Part shown: positions 1-6,956 of the stretch, in pieces
How the letters are laid out: each line of letters begins with the position of its first letter
Numbering within the stretch: the first letter of the stretch is position 1
DNA from: an uncultured Oscillibacter sp.
Lineage (GTDB): Bacteria > Bacillota > Clostridia > Oscillospirales > Oscillospiraceae
Assembly (NCBI GenBank): GCA_947245315.1
Contig: CAMXNV010000012.1
Coordinates: 1 to 20,442 of the forward strand
Direction of reading: 5' to 3'
DNA length: 20,442 bases
Program-made: the position numbers and the translations under genes
The notes under the pieces: generated by a model
The model's database searches: none
What the model was told of the DNA's origin: nothing
Seen by the model: only the letters and a program-made list of their open reading frames with translations

Positions 1-688
1 CGGCGTTGGGCAGGCCTACAATGGCCGTCCGGACGCCCCGTTTCAAAACCTGCCCCCGGCGGCAGGTGGCCAGCAGGGCCGTCAGCCCCGCCTCCGCGCC
101 CCGGAGGGCAGCGGCCAGCTCCTCCGGCCCCGCGTCCTCGATGTCCTCGTCCGGGTAGTCCACCACGGCGTAGAAGCGGCTGGTCACGTCCAGCAGGGCC
201 TCCTGCACCGGTTCCAGGCGGCGGCGGAGGCCCCCGTCCAGCTGGGCGGCGGCATTCCGGGCGGCGGCGGCGGTCTCGGCGTCAATGAGGTCAATGACGG
301 CCTCCGCCTGGGTCAGGTCCATCCGGCCGTTGAGAAAGGCCCGCTTGGTGAATTCCCCCGGCCCCGCCTGCCGGGCTCCCGCGGCGAAGAGGGCCGCCAG
401 GACCTCCCGGAGCACCACCGGGGAGCCGTGGCAGTGGAATTCGGCGGCGTCCTCGCCGGTGTAGCTGTGGGGGGCGGGGAAGCGGACCGCCAGGCCCCGG
501 TCCACCGTCCGCCCCTGGGCGTCCAGCAGTTCCCCCAGCGCCATCCGCCGGGGCTCCAGACTCCCGAAGGGACTCCGGGCGCGGAAAACCTGCTCACAGA
601 CGGCGAAGCAGTCCGGCCCCGAGACCCGGACCACCCCGATGGCGGCGGGGGCGGCCCCCCCGGTGGCGATGGCGGCGATGGTATCCAT
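1..688 (-). CDS. mnmE: tRNA uridine-5-carboxymethylaminomethyl(34) synthesis GTPase MnmE, N-terminal part (runs off the window)
   Basis: MnmE, with MnmG, installs the (carboxymethyl)aminomethyl group on wobble U34 of certain tRNAs in the cytoplasm. The reading frame from ATG at 686-688 opens with MDTIAAIATGGAPAAIGVVR, the standard start of the family. The TrmE-N tetrahydrofolate-binding domain follows (residues ~1-117, with SYTGEDAAEFHCHGSP and GEFTKRAFLNGRMDLTQAEA), then the helical domain (YAVVDYPDEDIED). The frame is still open at base 1, in AIVGLPNA, just where the G-domain Walker A motif (GxPNxGKS) begins, so about 229 of the usual ~450-460 residues are present. AAGGAG sits 5 nt before the ATG. 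A perfect 7-bp palindrome (703-717) lies just upstream of this site. No convincing own promoter is visible between it and the upstream surface-protein gene. Identity is very secure from the motifs. Confidence 0.95.
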   Translation of the reverse strand, partial: MDTIAAIATGGAAPAAIGVVRVSGPDCFAVCEQVFRARSPFGSLEPRRMALGELLDAQGRTVDRGLAVRFPAPHSYTGEDAAEFHCHGSPVVLREVLAALFAAGARQAGPGEFTKRAFLNGRMDLTQAEAVIDLIDAETAAAARNAAAQLDGGLRRRLEPVQEALLDVTSRFYAVVDYPDEDIEDAGPEELAAALRGAEAGLTALLATCRRGQVLKRGVRTAIVGLPNA

Positions 689-724
689 AGCGGCTCCTTT
701 CCGCGGGCCGGGCCCGCTGGGAAA

Positions 725-755
725 ATCATCAGGGGCGGGCTATCCGCCCGCCCCT
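725..755 (-). terminator. Hairpin after the surface-protein gene, likely rho-independent terminator or attenuator
   Basis: AGGGGCGGGC (731-740) and GCCCGCCCCT (746-755) form a perfect 10-bp stem with a 5-nt loop. It lies 22 nt downstream of the surface-protein stop codon. On the minus strand it is followed by GATGATTTT, a weak U-tract. Because mnmE begins only 40 nt further on without an obvious promoter, partial read-through is possible. Confidence 0.6.
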
Positions 756-777
756 GGTTCGTTGATTCAAGCTCGTG

Positions 778-3700
778 TCACACCCGCTGGCTGAAGCGAT
801 ACAGCAGCACCGCGAACTGGGCCCGGGTGACGGTGGCGTTGGGGTTCAGGCGCCCGTCGGAGGTGCCTCCCACGATGCCGTTGGCCACGGCCCAGGCCAT
901 GGCGCTCCGGGCGGAGGCGGGGACCGTGCGGCTGTCCGCGTAGCCCGCCAGGCTGGTGGTGGCGTTGTTGGCGCTGCCCATCAGGTGGGCGCAGCGATAC
1001 AGGGCCGTCACCAGCTGATGCCGGGCCACGGGGTAGTTGGGGTTAAAGCCCTCGGCAAAGCCCTCTACCACGGCCCAGCGCCGGGCGTCCTCCATATTGG
1101 CGGGGCGGCTGCCCGTGAGCCGGGCCAGGATCATCCAGAGCTGCTGGAAGGTCATGGTCCCGTCGGGGTTGAAGCGCCCCTGGCTGCCGTTCATGTAGCC
1201 CGCCTGGTTGGCCCAGTTGATCTCGCCCGCCGCCCAGTGGCTGACGGGGATGTCGCCGAAGGTCTGCCCGGCGGCCCCCAGCCGGGGCACGCTCTGGGTG
1301 GGGTTCTGCCCCGGGACGGGGTCCCAGCGGGACACCGCCGTGGAGCCCGAGGAGCTGGGCGCGTCCGTGGCGGAGGAGGTGGCCTTCCGGGTGAAGTACG
1401 CCCGGATCTCCACATTGGAGGAGGGCATGGAGAAGGTGTACTGATCGCTGCCGATGCCGTTGAGATTGACCGCCTTTCCGTTGGACCGGGTGGCGATCAC
1501 GCTGTCCAGCTCATAGCCCGAGTCCGCCCGGACGGTGAGGGTGACCCGGTTCCCGGCTACGGCGGAGGTGGGGGCCGAGAGATAGCCGTTGGTGGCTTTG
1601 ACCAGGGTAATGGTGAAGCGGTTGCTCTCCGGCTTCGAGGGGTCGGAGGGGTTCGAGGGATTCGAGGGGTCCGTGGGCTTGTTGGGATCGTCCGGGTCCT
1701 CCGGCGTGGTGACGCCGGTGGCCGGAATCTCCAGGGTTTCCACGTAGTTGCAGACAGAACACTTCCGCTGCTTAGAGCCCGGCTCGGTCTCGGTGGGCTC
1801 CTTGGTGACCTCCCAGTCGCCGTAGCTGTGGCGGTTGGAGGCGGGGATTTCAATGGTGCGCTCCAGGGTCTCGTGGCACCGGGAGCACTCCACGTAGCCG
1901 TGAATCACCGTGGCCTGGCCGCAGGAGTCCTCCGTGCCCGTGACAGGCGGCTCCGGCGTCTCCTCGCCGCCCCCCTCATCCTCCTCTACTTTTTCCTCCT
2001 CGGCTTGGGTGGAGGGGGTGGAGGGCGTCTCAGGGGTTGTGGGAGTGGTTGGCGTAGTCGGAGTCGTAGGCGTGACAGGCGTCGTAGGCGTGGAGGGGGC
2101 GGTGGGGGGAGTGCCCTCCTGGAAGGGGCCCCAGAGGTGGCCGAGGGGAGGGATATCTTTTACAATTTCTTTTCCAGACTTTTCTTGGCACACCGAGCAT
2201 TCTGAAGGCGGGGTTGTCTCCTTGCCCCATGCGGTGCATGTGGCTGGCTCAACCTTCTTAGGCGAGTCCCTGTAGTCGTGTTCGCCTAAGGGAAGCTCTT
2301 TCTCCCACTTTGGAATTGACGCGCCACAGGTTTTGCACGTTGTCGCCTCATAAACCTCCTTGCCTTTAACTACACAGGTAGATTTTACGCACTCATCTTC
2401 TACAAGAGTAGTCGCTGTAGGGACATGCTCGGCCGGGATTTCTACTGTATTATCTTCATCATAAATCTTTTCATTGCACACGGAGCAGAGTTGAGCGTCT
2501 TTCGCCAGCTTGCCGGGAGTCCCTGTCTTGCAATCCGGCTCCAACACTACCATGTCTTCTGGCTTGCCAAGTTCATGGTCCTTTAAATCCAAAGGAAACA
2601 AAGTACCATGCTTATTTTTCAAGTGCTCGTCATGTTCCGTCGTAATAACATGGTCCCCCGCTTCTTCCAGCGCTTTCTCAAATTCCTTGCAGTCGTCACA
2701 TGTTTCCGCCTTTTTGCAAACATCGCAAACCTTGTAATTTACCTCTGTCCCCGCTATTTTGCAAGTGGAGTCTTGGACCAAATGCCGGACAGTCTGAGTT
2801 GTGTACTTGTGATCCAACGGTGGAATAATCTCTGTTTTACTAGGGTCATCTTCAGTGGACTGGCAGTTTTTGCACTCTTTATAGTGGTAGATTATCCCGG
2901 AGGTAGTACAGTTTTTCGGCTCTTCTCTCCTTGTCTTTTCTTCCCAGTCATGTTTTGTTTCGTCTCCTCGAATCTGTTCCGTCTCCTTGGTCGGCGTATA
3001 GCCGCACTGACTGGCACGAGAGCATGTCACGTTGAATTCCTTGGTCCAGGTTTCACAGTCTGCGTGCGTCCCGCTTGGGATTTCTGTTCGAACGAGATCA
3101 TGACCGAGGGCAGGAAGAGACTGCGTGTCGTTATAAGAGAAAGAACAGGTGGATACCGTGCAACTAATCTTTTCACGGATAGAGGCCGATTCCGTGCAGG
3201 TGGCGGTGCCGACACTGCGTTCCACGTTCACTCGGTGGAGTTTCTCCGCCGGGAAGCCATCCGGCAGGCTATCGGCGCTGGGTGGGGTGTCACTTCCGTA
3301 ATGTACTGCGTTCAAATTTTTGCAGCCGGTAAGGGAACCGGGGGTGGCAGCGCTTGAGTTTGCAATCACGATTTCTTTTAGTTTGTCACACATGGAAAAG
3401 GCATCTTTTCCGACACTGCTCGTTCCGCCCCAAATAATGACCCGCCCCAAGCCGCAACTTTTGAAGGCTTCCGGTCCAATGCTGGATATGCTTCCGGTAA
3501 GTTTCAGCGTAACCAAGTTGTCACAGGAAGCAAAGGCACGGGAGGCAATAGTGGTGGTAGAAGCCCCTCCCCCGCTTTTTGCAGGGTCGACAAAAGTAAC
3601 CTTTGTCAACGCTGTACACTGTTCAAAGGCTGAATTCTCAATGGTTGTCACTGTTCCGGGAATTTCGACAGCCGCCAGCTTAGAACCGAAAAAGGCATTA

Positions 3701-3975
3701 GTCCCAATAGTGGTAATGCTGCTTGGGATGGTCACTTGAGTGATGCCCTTATTTTCAAAGGCGCTTGCCGCAATGGAAGTAACCGGCTTGCCCTCATAGG
3801 AGCTTGGGATAACCGGGGTTTTGCTACTCCCCGTATATCCGCTCACGGCCCAAGCACTTCCATTTTCCGTTAGCTTGAGTCCACCGGAAATCGTTGTTTC
3901 CGCCGCCAAAGCGGTCCCCGCCAGGGAGGCCACCAGCGCCGCCGCCAGCAGAATTCTCCAAATCCAACGCCTCAT
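778..3975 (-). CDS. Secreted S-layer-anchored surface protein: leucine-rich repeats, CxxC modules, InlB B-repeat-like domain, SLH domains (1065 aa)
   Basis: This is a predicted exported wall-associated protein, likely an adhesin or surface-display protein; the ligand is unknown. Residues 1-24 form a Sec signal peptide (MRRWIWRILLAAALVASLAG..., cleavage near TALAA). Residues ~55-230 are BspA/LRR_5-type repeats (SIAASAFENKGITQVTIP, TIENSAFEQCTALTKV). Residues ~250-780 hold repeated modules of the form C..G....Y..C..C.....IP.LGH with eight CxxC pairs (for example CKNC, CDVC, CSVC, CSRC). A Thr-Pro repeat linker at ~624-649 is followed by a Glu-rich stretch. Residues ~786-861 resemble a divergent InlB B-repeat (NGYLSAPTSAVAGNRVTLTV). 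Residues ~907-1065 are SLH repeats (FGDIPVSHWAAGEINWA; AMAWAVANGIVGGTSDGRLN), which bind pyruvylated secondary wall polymer. AGGAGG lies 8 nt before the ATG. The segment encoding residues ~29-608 is markedly AT-richer than both ends, which suggests domain acquisition. Confidence 0.87.
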   Translation of the reverse strand: MRRWIWRILLAAALVASLAGTALAAETTISGGLKLTENGSAWAVSGYTGSSKTPVIPSSYEGKPVTSIAASAFENKGITQVTIPSSITTIGTNAFFGSKLAAVEIPGTVTTIENSAFEQCTALTKVTFVDPAKSGGGASTTTIASRAFASCDNLVTLKLTGSISSIGPEAFKSCGLGRVIIWGGTSSVGKDAFSMCDKLKEIVIANSSAATPGSLTGCKNLNAVHYGSDTPPSADSLPDGFPAEKLHRVNVERSVGTATCTESASIREKISCTVSTCSFSYNDTQSLPALGHDLVRTEIPSGTHADCETWTKEFNVTCSRASQCGYTPTKETEQIRGDETKHDWEEKTRREEPKNCTTSGIIYHYKECKNCQSTEDDPSKTEIIPPLDHKYTTQTVRHLVQDSTCKIAGTEVNYKVCDVCKKAETCDDCKEFEKALEEAGDHVITTEHDEHLKNKHGTLFPLDLKDHELGKPEDMVVLEPDCKTGTPGKLAKDAQLCSVCNEKIYDEDNTVEIPAEHVPTATTLVEDECVKSTCVVKGKEVYEATTCKTCGASIPKWEKELPLGEHDYRDSPKKVEPATCTAWGKETTPPSECSVCQEKSGKEIVKDIPPLGHLWGPFQEGTPPTAPSTPTTPVTPTTPTTPTTPTTPETPSTPSTQAEEEKVEEDEGGGEETPEPPVTGTEDSCGQATVIHGYVECSRCHETLERTIEIPASNRHSYGDWEVTKEPTETEPGSKQRKCSVCNYVETLEIPATGVTTPEDPDDPNKPTDPSNPSNPSDPSKPESNRFTITLVKATNGYLSAPTSAVAGNRVTLTVRADSGYELDSVIATRSNGKAVNLNGIGSDQYTFSMPSSNVEIRAYFTRKATSSATDAPSSSGSTAVSRWDPVPGQNPTQSVPRLGAAGQTFGDIPVSHWAAGEINWANQAGYMNGSQGRFNPDGTMTFQQLWMILARLTGSRPANMEDARRWAVVEGFAEGFNPNYPVARHQLVTALYRCAHLMGSANNATTSLAGYADSRTVPASARSAMAWAVANGIVGGTSDGRLNPNATVTRAQFAVLLYRFSQRV

Positions 3976-4026
3976 GTCTCGCTCCTCCTGTCATACCCGC
4001 GCGTCACGCGCCAATTTCACAAATAC

Positions 4027-4055
4027 AGCATAGCACAAATTTCCGGCCCTTTCAA
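4027..4055 (-). promoter_or_regulatory. Sigma-A-type promoter of the surface-protein gene
   Basis: Minus strand: -35 TTGAAA (4050-4055), 17-nt spacer, -10 TATGCT (4027-4032). It lies about 50 nt upstream of the ATG at 3975. A small perfect stem (GCGCG/CGCGC, 3999-4011) lies in the leader just upstream of the AGGAGG site. Confidence 0.7.
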
Positions 4056-4078
4056 TGGATTCCCTAAAAAATTCCCTG

Positions 4079-4110
4079 GAAAAAAACAGGACGGACCCTC
4101 CGGCCCGTCC
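4079..4110 (-). terminator. Rho-independent terminator of rpsO-pnp
   Basis: On the minus strand GGACGGGCC, a 4-nt loop and GGTCCGTCC form a 9-bp stem (4089-4110) with one G-T wobble. TGTTTTTTTCC follows directly. It is about 107 nt beyond the pnp stop codon. Confidence 0.85.
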
Positions 4111-4194
4111 CGTTCTTTCCATTCCATATAGGTTACGTTGCCGACGCTCCGACCCGGTCTACCGCCGGACCGCAGAACGCGCTAAAGTTCTTTG

Positions 4195-4218
4195 GATACT
4201 TTCTTTCAAGAAAGTATC
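4195..4218 (-). repeat. Perfect 11-bp hairpin overlapping the pnp stop codon
   Basis: GATACTTTCTT (4195-4205) and AAGAAAGTATC (4208-4218) are perfect complements around a 2-nt centre. The minus-strand stop codon TGA (4217-4219) overlaps the 5' arm. It has no U-tract, so it is more likely a 3'-end processing or stability hairpin, or a dispersed palindromic repeat, than the terminator itself. Confidence 0.6.
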
Positions 4219-6367
4219 ACTTCACCCGCTCGCCCGCGGCCTCCTTGGCCTTGATCTCCCGGACGGCGTCCTTGTGGCTCAGGTTCACCCGGCCCTTTTC
4301 GTCGATCTCCGTGACCTTGACCCACATCATGTCCCCGATCTTGCAGGCGTCCTCCACCTTCTCGATCCGGTGGTCCGCCAGCTTGGAGATGTGAACCAGG
4401 CCGTCCTTGCCCGGGGCCAGCTCCACGAAGGCGCCGAAGGTCATCAGCCGGACCACGCGCCCATAGTACAGCGCGCCGATCTCCGGGACGAAGACAATGT
4501 CGTCAATGCATTTTTTGGCCGCGTCACAGGAGTCCGCATCTACTCCCGCAATAAAGATGGTTCCGTCGTCATTGATATCAATTTTTGCTCCCGTGTCCGC
4601 CACGATCTTCTGAATGACTTTTCCGCCGGAGCCGATGACCTCCCGGATCTTGGAGGGGTCAATGTGCATGGTCAGCATCTTGGGGGCGTACCGGCTGACC
4701 TCCTTCCGGGGCTCGGCAATGGCGGGGAGCATGATCTGGTCCAGAATCTGACAGCGCCCGTCATAGGTGATCTCCAGGGCGTTCTTGATGATCTCCATGG
4801 TCAGGCCGTCGTTTTTCAGGTCCATCTGGATGGCCGTGATGCCCTTTTTCGTGCCCGCCACCTTGAAGTCCATCTCGCCGTGGAAGTCCTCCACGCCCTG
4901 GATGTCAATGAAGGTGGTGAAGCCGCCCTCGTCGTCCTGGATCAGGCCGCAGGAGATGCCCGCCACGGGGGCCTTGATGGGCACGCCGGCATCCATCAGC
5001 GCCAGGGTGGAGCCGCAGACGGAGCCCTGAGAGGTGGAGCCGTTGGAGCTCACCACCTCGCTGACCACGCGGATGGCGTAGGGGAAGCTCTCCACGTCGG
5101 GGATGACGGGGAGCAGGGCCCGCTCCGCCAGGGCGCCGTGGCCGATCTCCCGCCGTCCGGGGGACCGGGCGGGCTTGGCCTCGCCGACAGAGTAGCCGGG
5201 GAAGTTGTAGTGGTGCATATAGCGCTTCTCCGTCTCCTCCCAGATGGTGTCCAGCTTCTGGTTGGCGGAGAGGGTGTCCAGGGTGACCACGGAGAGGACC
5301 TGGGTCTGTCCCCGGGTGAAGAGGCCGGAGCCGTGGGCCCGGGGCAGCACGCCGACTTCGGAGGCCAGGGGCCGGATCTCGTTCTTCTGCCGTCCGTCGA
5401 CGCGGTGGCCCTCCAGGAGCCAGGCCTTGACGATCTTCTTCTGGAACTTATAGGTGATCTCGTCCAGGTACTTGTCCATCTCGGGGTACTCGTCCAGGAA
5501 GAGCTCGTGCCACTTCTCGATGAGGGCGTTCCAGCGGGTCTCCCGGACGTTCTTGTCGTCGGTGTCCATGGCCGCCCGGGCGTCCTCCATGGTGGCGGAG
5601 ACAATTTTCTCAAAGAGCTCCTGGTCAAAGTCGGCGTGGGGATAGTCGAACTTCTCCTTGCCGATCTCGGAGACCATTTGATTGATGAGGGCCACCTGCT
5701 TCTGGTTCTCCTCGTGGGCCATCTGGATGGCCCGGAACATGGTGTCGTTGTCCACCTCGTTGGCCCCGGCCTCGATCATGACCACCTTTTCTCCCGTGGA
5801 GACCACGGTGACGTCCAGGTCGGAGACCTTCCGCTCCTCGCTGGTGGGGTTGAAGATGAGCTTGCCGTCCACCAGGCCCACCTTCACCGCGCCCACAGGG
5901 CCGTGCCAGGGGATGTCGGAGATGGCCAGGGCCGCGGAAGCGCCGATGAGGCCGCAGATCTCGGGGGAGCAATCGTGGTCCACGCTCATGACCGTGGCCA
6001 TGATGCTGACGTCGTTCCGGAAGTCGTGGGGGAACAGGGGGCGGATGGGCCGGTCGATGACCCGGCTGGTGAGCACGCCCTTCTCGCCGGGGCGGCCCTC
6101 CCGGCGGTTGAAGCTGCCGGGGATGCGGCCCACGGAGTAGAGCTTCTCCTCGAAGTCCACGCTCAGGGGGAAGAAGTCGATGCCGTCCCGGGGCCGGGCG
6201 GAGGCCGTGGCGCAGACCAGGACGCGGGTGTCGCCATAGCCCACCATGACGGCGGCGTTGGCCAGCTCGGCCAGCTTGCCCACCTCCAGGGTCAGGGGGC
6301 GGCCCGCCAGCTCCAGCTCGTACTTGCGGTAGTGTGGGAATTGCCTCTGGGTGATGATGGTTGACAT
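4217..6367 (-). CDS. pnp: Polyribonucleotide nucleotidyltransferase (PNPase)
   Basis: A phosphorolytic 3'-5' exoribonuclease that degrades RNA to nucleoside diphosphates and acts as a trimer in mRNA turnover. The start is ATG 6365-6367, with AAGGAG upstream, giving MSTIITQRQFPHYRKYELEL; upstream in-frame codons lack a ribosome-binding site. At 716 aa it has the normal family length. Two RNase PH-like folds are seen: the first around FNRREGRPGEKGVLTSRVID, and the second with GSTSQGSVCGSTLALMDAGV and the catalytic Asp-bearing HGEMDFKVAGTKKGITAIQM. A KH domain follows (IREVIGSGGKVIQKI, GSGG at ~579-582), then a C-terminal S1 domain (~628-700, GRVVRLMTFGAFVELAPGKD). It lies downstream of rpsO in the same direction, the conserved bacterial arrangement. 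A long hairpin in its leader (6414-6461) suggests post-transcriptional control. Confidence 0.99.
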   Translation of the reverse strand: MSTIITQRQFPHYRKYELELAGRPLTLEVGKLAELANAAVMVGYGDTRVLVCATASARPRDGIDFFPLSVDFEEKLYSVGRIPGSFNRREGRPGEKGVLTSRVIDRPIRPLFPHDFRNDVSIMATVMSVDHDCSPEICGLIGASAALAISDIPWHGPVGAVKVGLVDGKLIFNPTSEERKVSDLDVTVVSTGEKVVMIEAGANEVDNDTMFRAIQMAHEENQKQVALINQMVSEIGKEKFDYPHADFDQELFEKIVSATMEDARAAMDTDDKNVRETRWNALIEKWHELFLDEYPEMDKYLDEITYKFQKKIVKAWLLEGHRVDGRQKNEIRPLASEVGVLPRAHGSGLFTRGQTQVLSVVTLDTLSANQKLDTIWEETEKRYMHHYNFPGYSVGEAKPARSPGRREIGHGALAERALLPVIPDVESFPYAIRVVSEVVSSNGSTSQGSVCGSTLALMDAGVPIKAPVAGISCGLIQDDEGGFTTFIDIQGVEDFHGEMDFKVAGTKKGITAIQMDLKNDGLTMEIIKNALEITYDGRCQILDQIMLPAIAEPRKEVSRYAPKMLTMHIDPSKIREVIGSGGKVIQKIVADTGAKIDINDDGTIFIAGVDADSCDAAKKCIDDIVFVPEIGALYYGRVVRLMTFGAFVELAPGKDGLVHISKLADHRIEKVEDACKIGDMMWVKVTEIDEKGRVNLSHKDAVREIKAKEAAGERVK

Positions 6368-6413
6368 AAAAACGCTCCTTTTCATTTGTTGTCCGGGAGC
6401 AGTCCTTTTCGTA

Positions 6414-6461
6414 TTTGAACCTTCCTCCAGGCTCTGGGGAGAGGCTGGGGGAACGTTCAAA
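6414..6461 (-). promoter_or_regulatory. Long imperfect hairpin in the pnp leader
   Basis: The minus-strand RNA can fold into two 22-nt arms around a CCCC loop, with 19 of 22 positions paired and three isolated mismatches. The outer arms are TTTGAAC and GTTCAAA, the inner ones GCCTCT and AGAGCC. It lies 47 nt upstream of the pnp ATG. In E. coli a double-stranded pnp leader is cut by RNase III and mediates PNPase autoregulation; an equivalent role here is inference. Confidence 0.6.
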
Positions 6462-6500
6462 CACAAAAAGCAACGGCTCCCGGCAGATGGATAGCCCACG

Positions 6501-6533
6501 GAAAACAGGGCGGCGAATACACGCCGCCCTGTT
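6501..6533 (-). terminator. Hairpin after rpsO (terminator or RNase III processing site)
   Basis: AACAGGGCGGCG (6504-6515) pairs perfectly with CGCCGCCCTGTT (6522-6533) around a 6-nt loop. On the minus strand it ends in GTTTTCC, a short U-tract. It begins 6 nt after the rpsO stop, so it may reduce read-through into pnp or serve as a processing site. Confidence 0.8.
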
Positions 6534-6539
6534 CACGTC

Positions 6540-6806
6540 TTACTTACGGATGCCCAGCTTGGCGATGAGGGCGCGATAACGCTCCACGTCCTTCTTCTGG
6601 AGGTAGTCCAGGAGGCTGCGGCGCTTACCGACCATCTTCAGGAGGCCCCGGTTGGAGTGCTTATCCTGGGGGTTGGCCCGCATGTGCTCGGTGAGGACGT
6701 TGATCCGCTCGGTCAGAATGGCGATCTGAACCTCCGGGGATCCGGTGTCGTTCTCATGGGTGCGGTTGGCGTTGATGATAGCGGTTTTTTCTTCCTTGCG
6801 AAGCAT
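6540..6806 (-). CDS. rpsO: 30S ribosomal protein S15
   Basis: S15 is a primary 16S rRNA-binding protein of the small-subunit platform. The protein from ATG 6804-6806 (MLRKEEKTAIINANRTHEND) is 88 aa, the normal bacterial length. It carries the family's core motifs: THENDTGSPEVQIAILTERI, HSNRGLLKMVGKRRSLLDYL and the C-terminal RYRALIAKLGIRK. A longer in-frame start at 6878 would add a non-homologous tail overlapping the leader. AAAGGTGG lies upstream of the chosen ATG. It is transcribed from its own promoter at 6920-6948 through a ~107-nt structured leader and is followed by pnp. S15 often represses its own translation by binding the leader. Confidence 0.99.
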   Translation of the reverse strand: MLRKEEKTAIINANRTHENDTGSPEVQIAILTERINVLTEHMRANPQDKHSNRGLLKMVGKRRSLLDYLQKKDVERYRALIAKLGIRK

Positions 6807-6913
6807 AGCGTGTTTCCACCTTTCCAAAATGGTTCCCCGCGGGGCTGTGCCTCGGGCCGGTGAAGCTCCTCGGGACAAAGCTCCGGGGCGTGTTTTCCGT
6901 CCGCTGGACGGAC
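6807..6913 (-). promoter_or_regulatory. Structured 5' leader of rpsO, candidate S15 autoregulatory element
   Basis: About 107 nt separate the predicted transcription start from the rpsO ATG. Near its 5' end TCCGTCC and GGACGGA form a 7-bp hairpin with an AGC loop (6897-6913). GC-rich complementary segments follow. Several bacterial rpsO leaders bind S15; no specific known class could be assigned by eye. Confidence 0.4.
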
Positions 6914-6919
6914 TTAGTT

Positions 6920-6948
6920 ACTATATCATAGTGATTTCCCGTTGTAAA
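6920..6948 (-). promoter_or_regulatory. Sigma-A promoter of rpsO-pnp
   Basis: Minus strand: -35 TTTACA (6943-6948), 17-nt spacer, -10 TATAGT (6920-6925). The -35 lies only 8 nt beyond the stop codon of the upstream exporter gene. No terminator separates the two, so exporter transcripts could run into rpsO. Confidence 0.85.
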
Positions 6949-6956
6949 GGCCCAAT

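Noticed and set aside
2030..2105. Tandem repeat or CRISPR-like array
   Set aside because: It is in-frame Thr-Pro coding repetition in the surface-protein linker, with no spacer structure.
775..2205. Long plus-strand open frame opposite the surface-protein gene
   Set aside because: Gly/Val/Arg-rich low-complexity translation, no ribosome-binding site, and antisense to a well-supported gene with signal peptide and SLH domains; typical artefact of GC-rich DNA.
4055..6364. 769-codon plus-strand open frame across pnp
   Set aside because: Antisense shadow of pnp; no recognisable domains, Gly/His/Asp/Val-rich, and no promoter or ribosome-binding site.
6368..6499. N-terminal extension of PNPase
   Set aside because: It would translate the structured leader; the homologous N-terminus and AAGGAG site begin at 6367.
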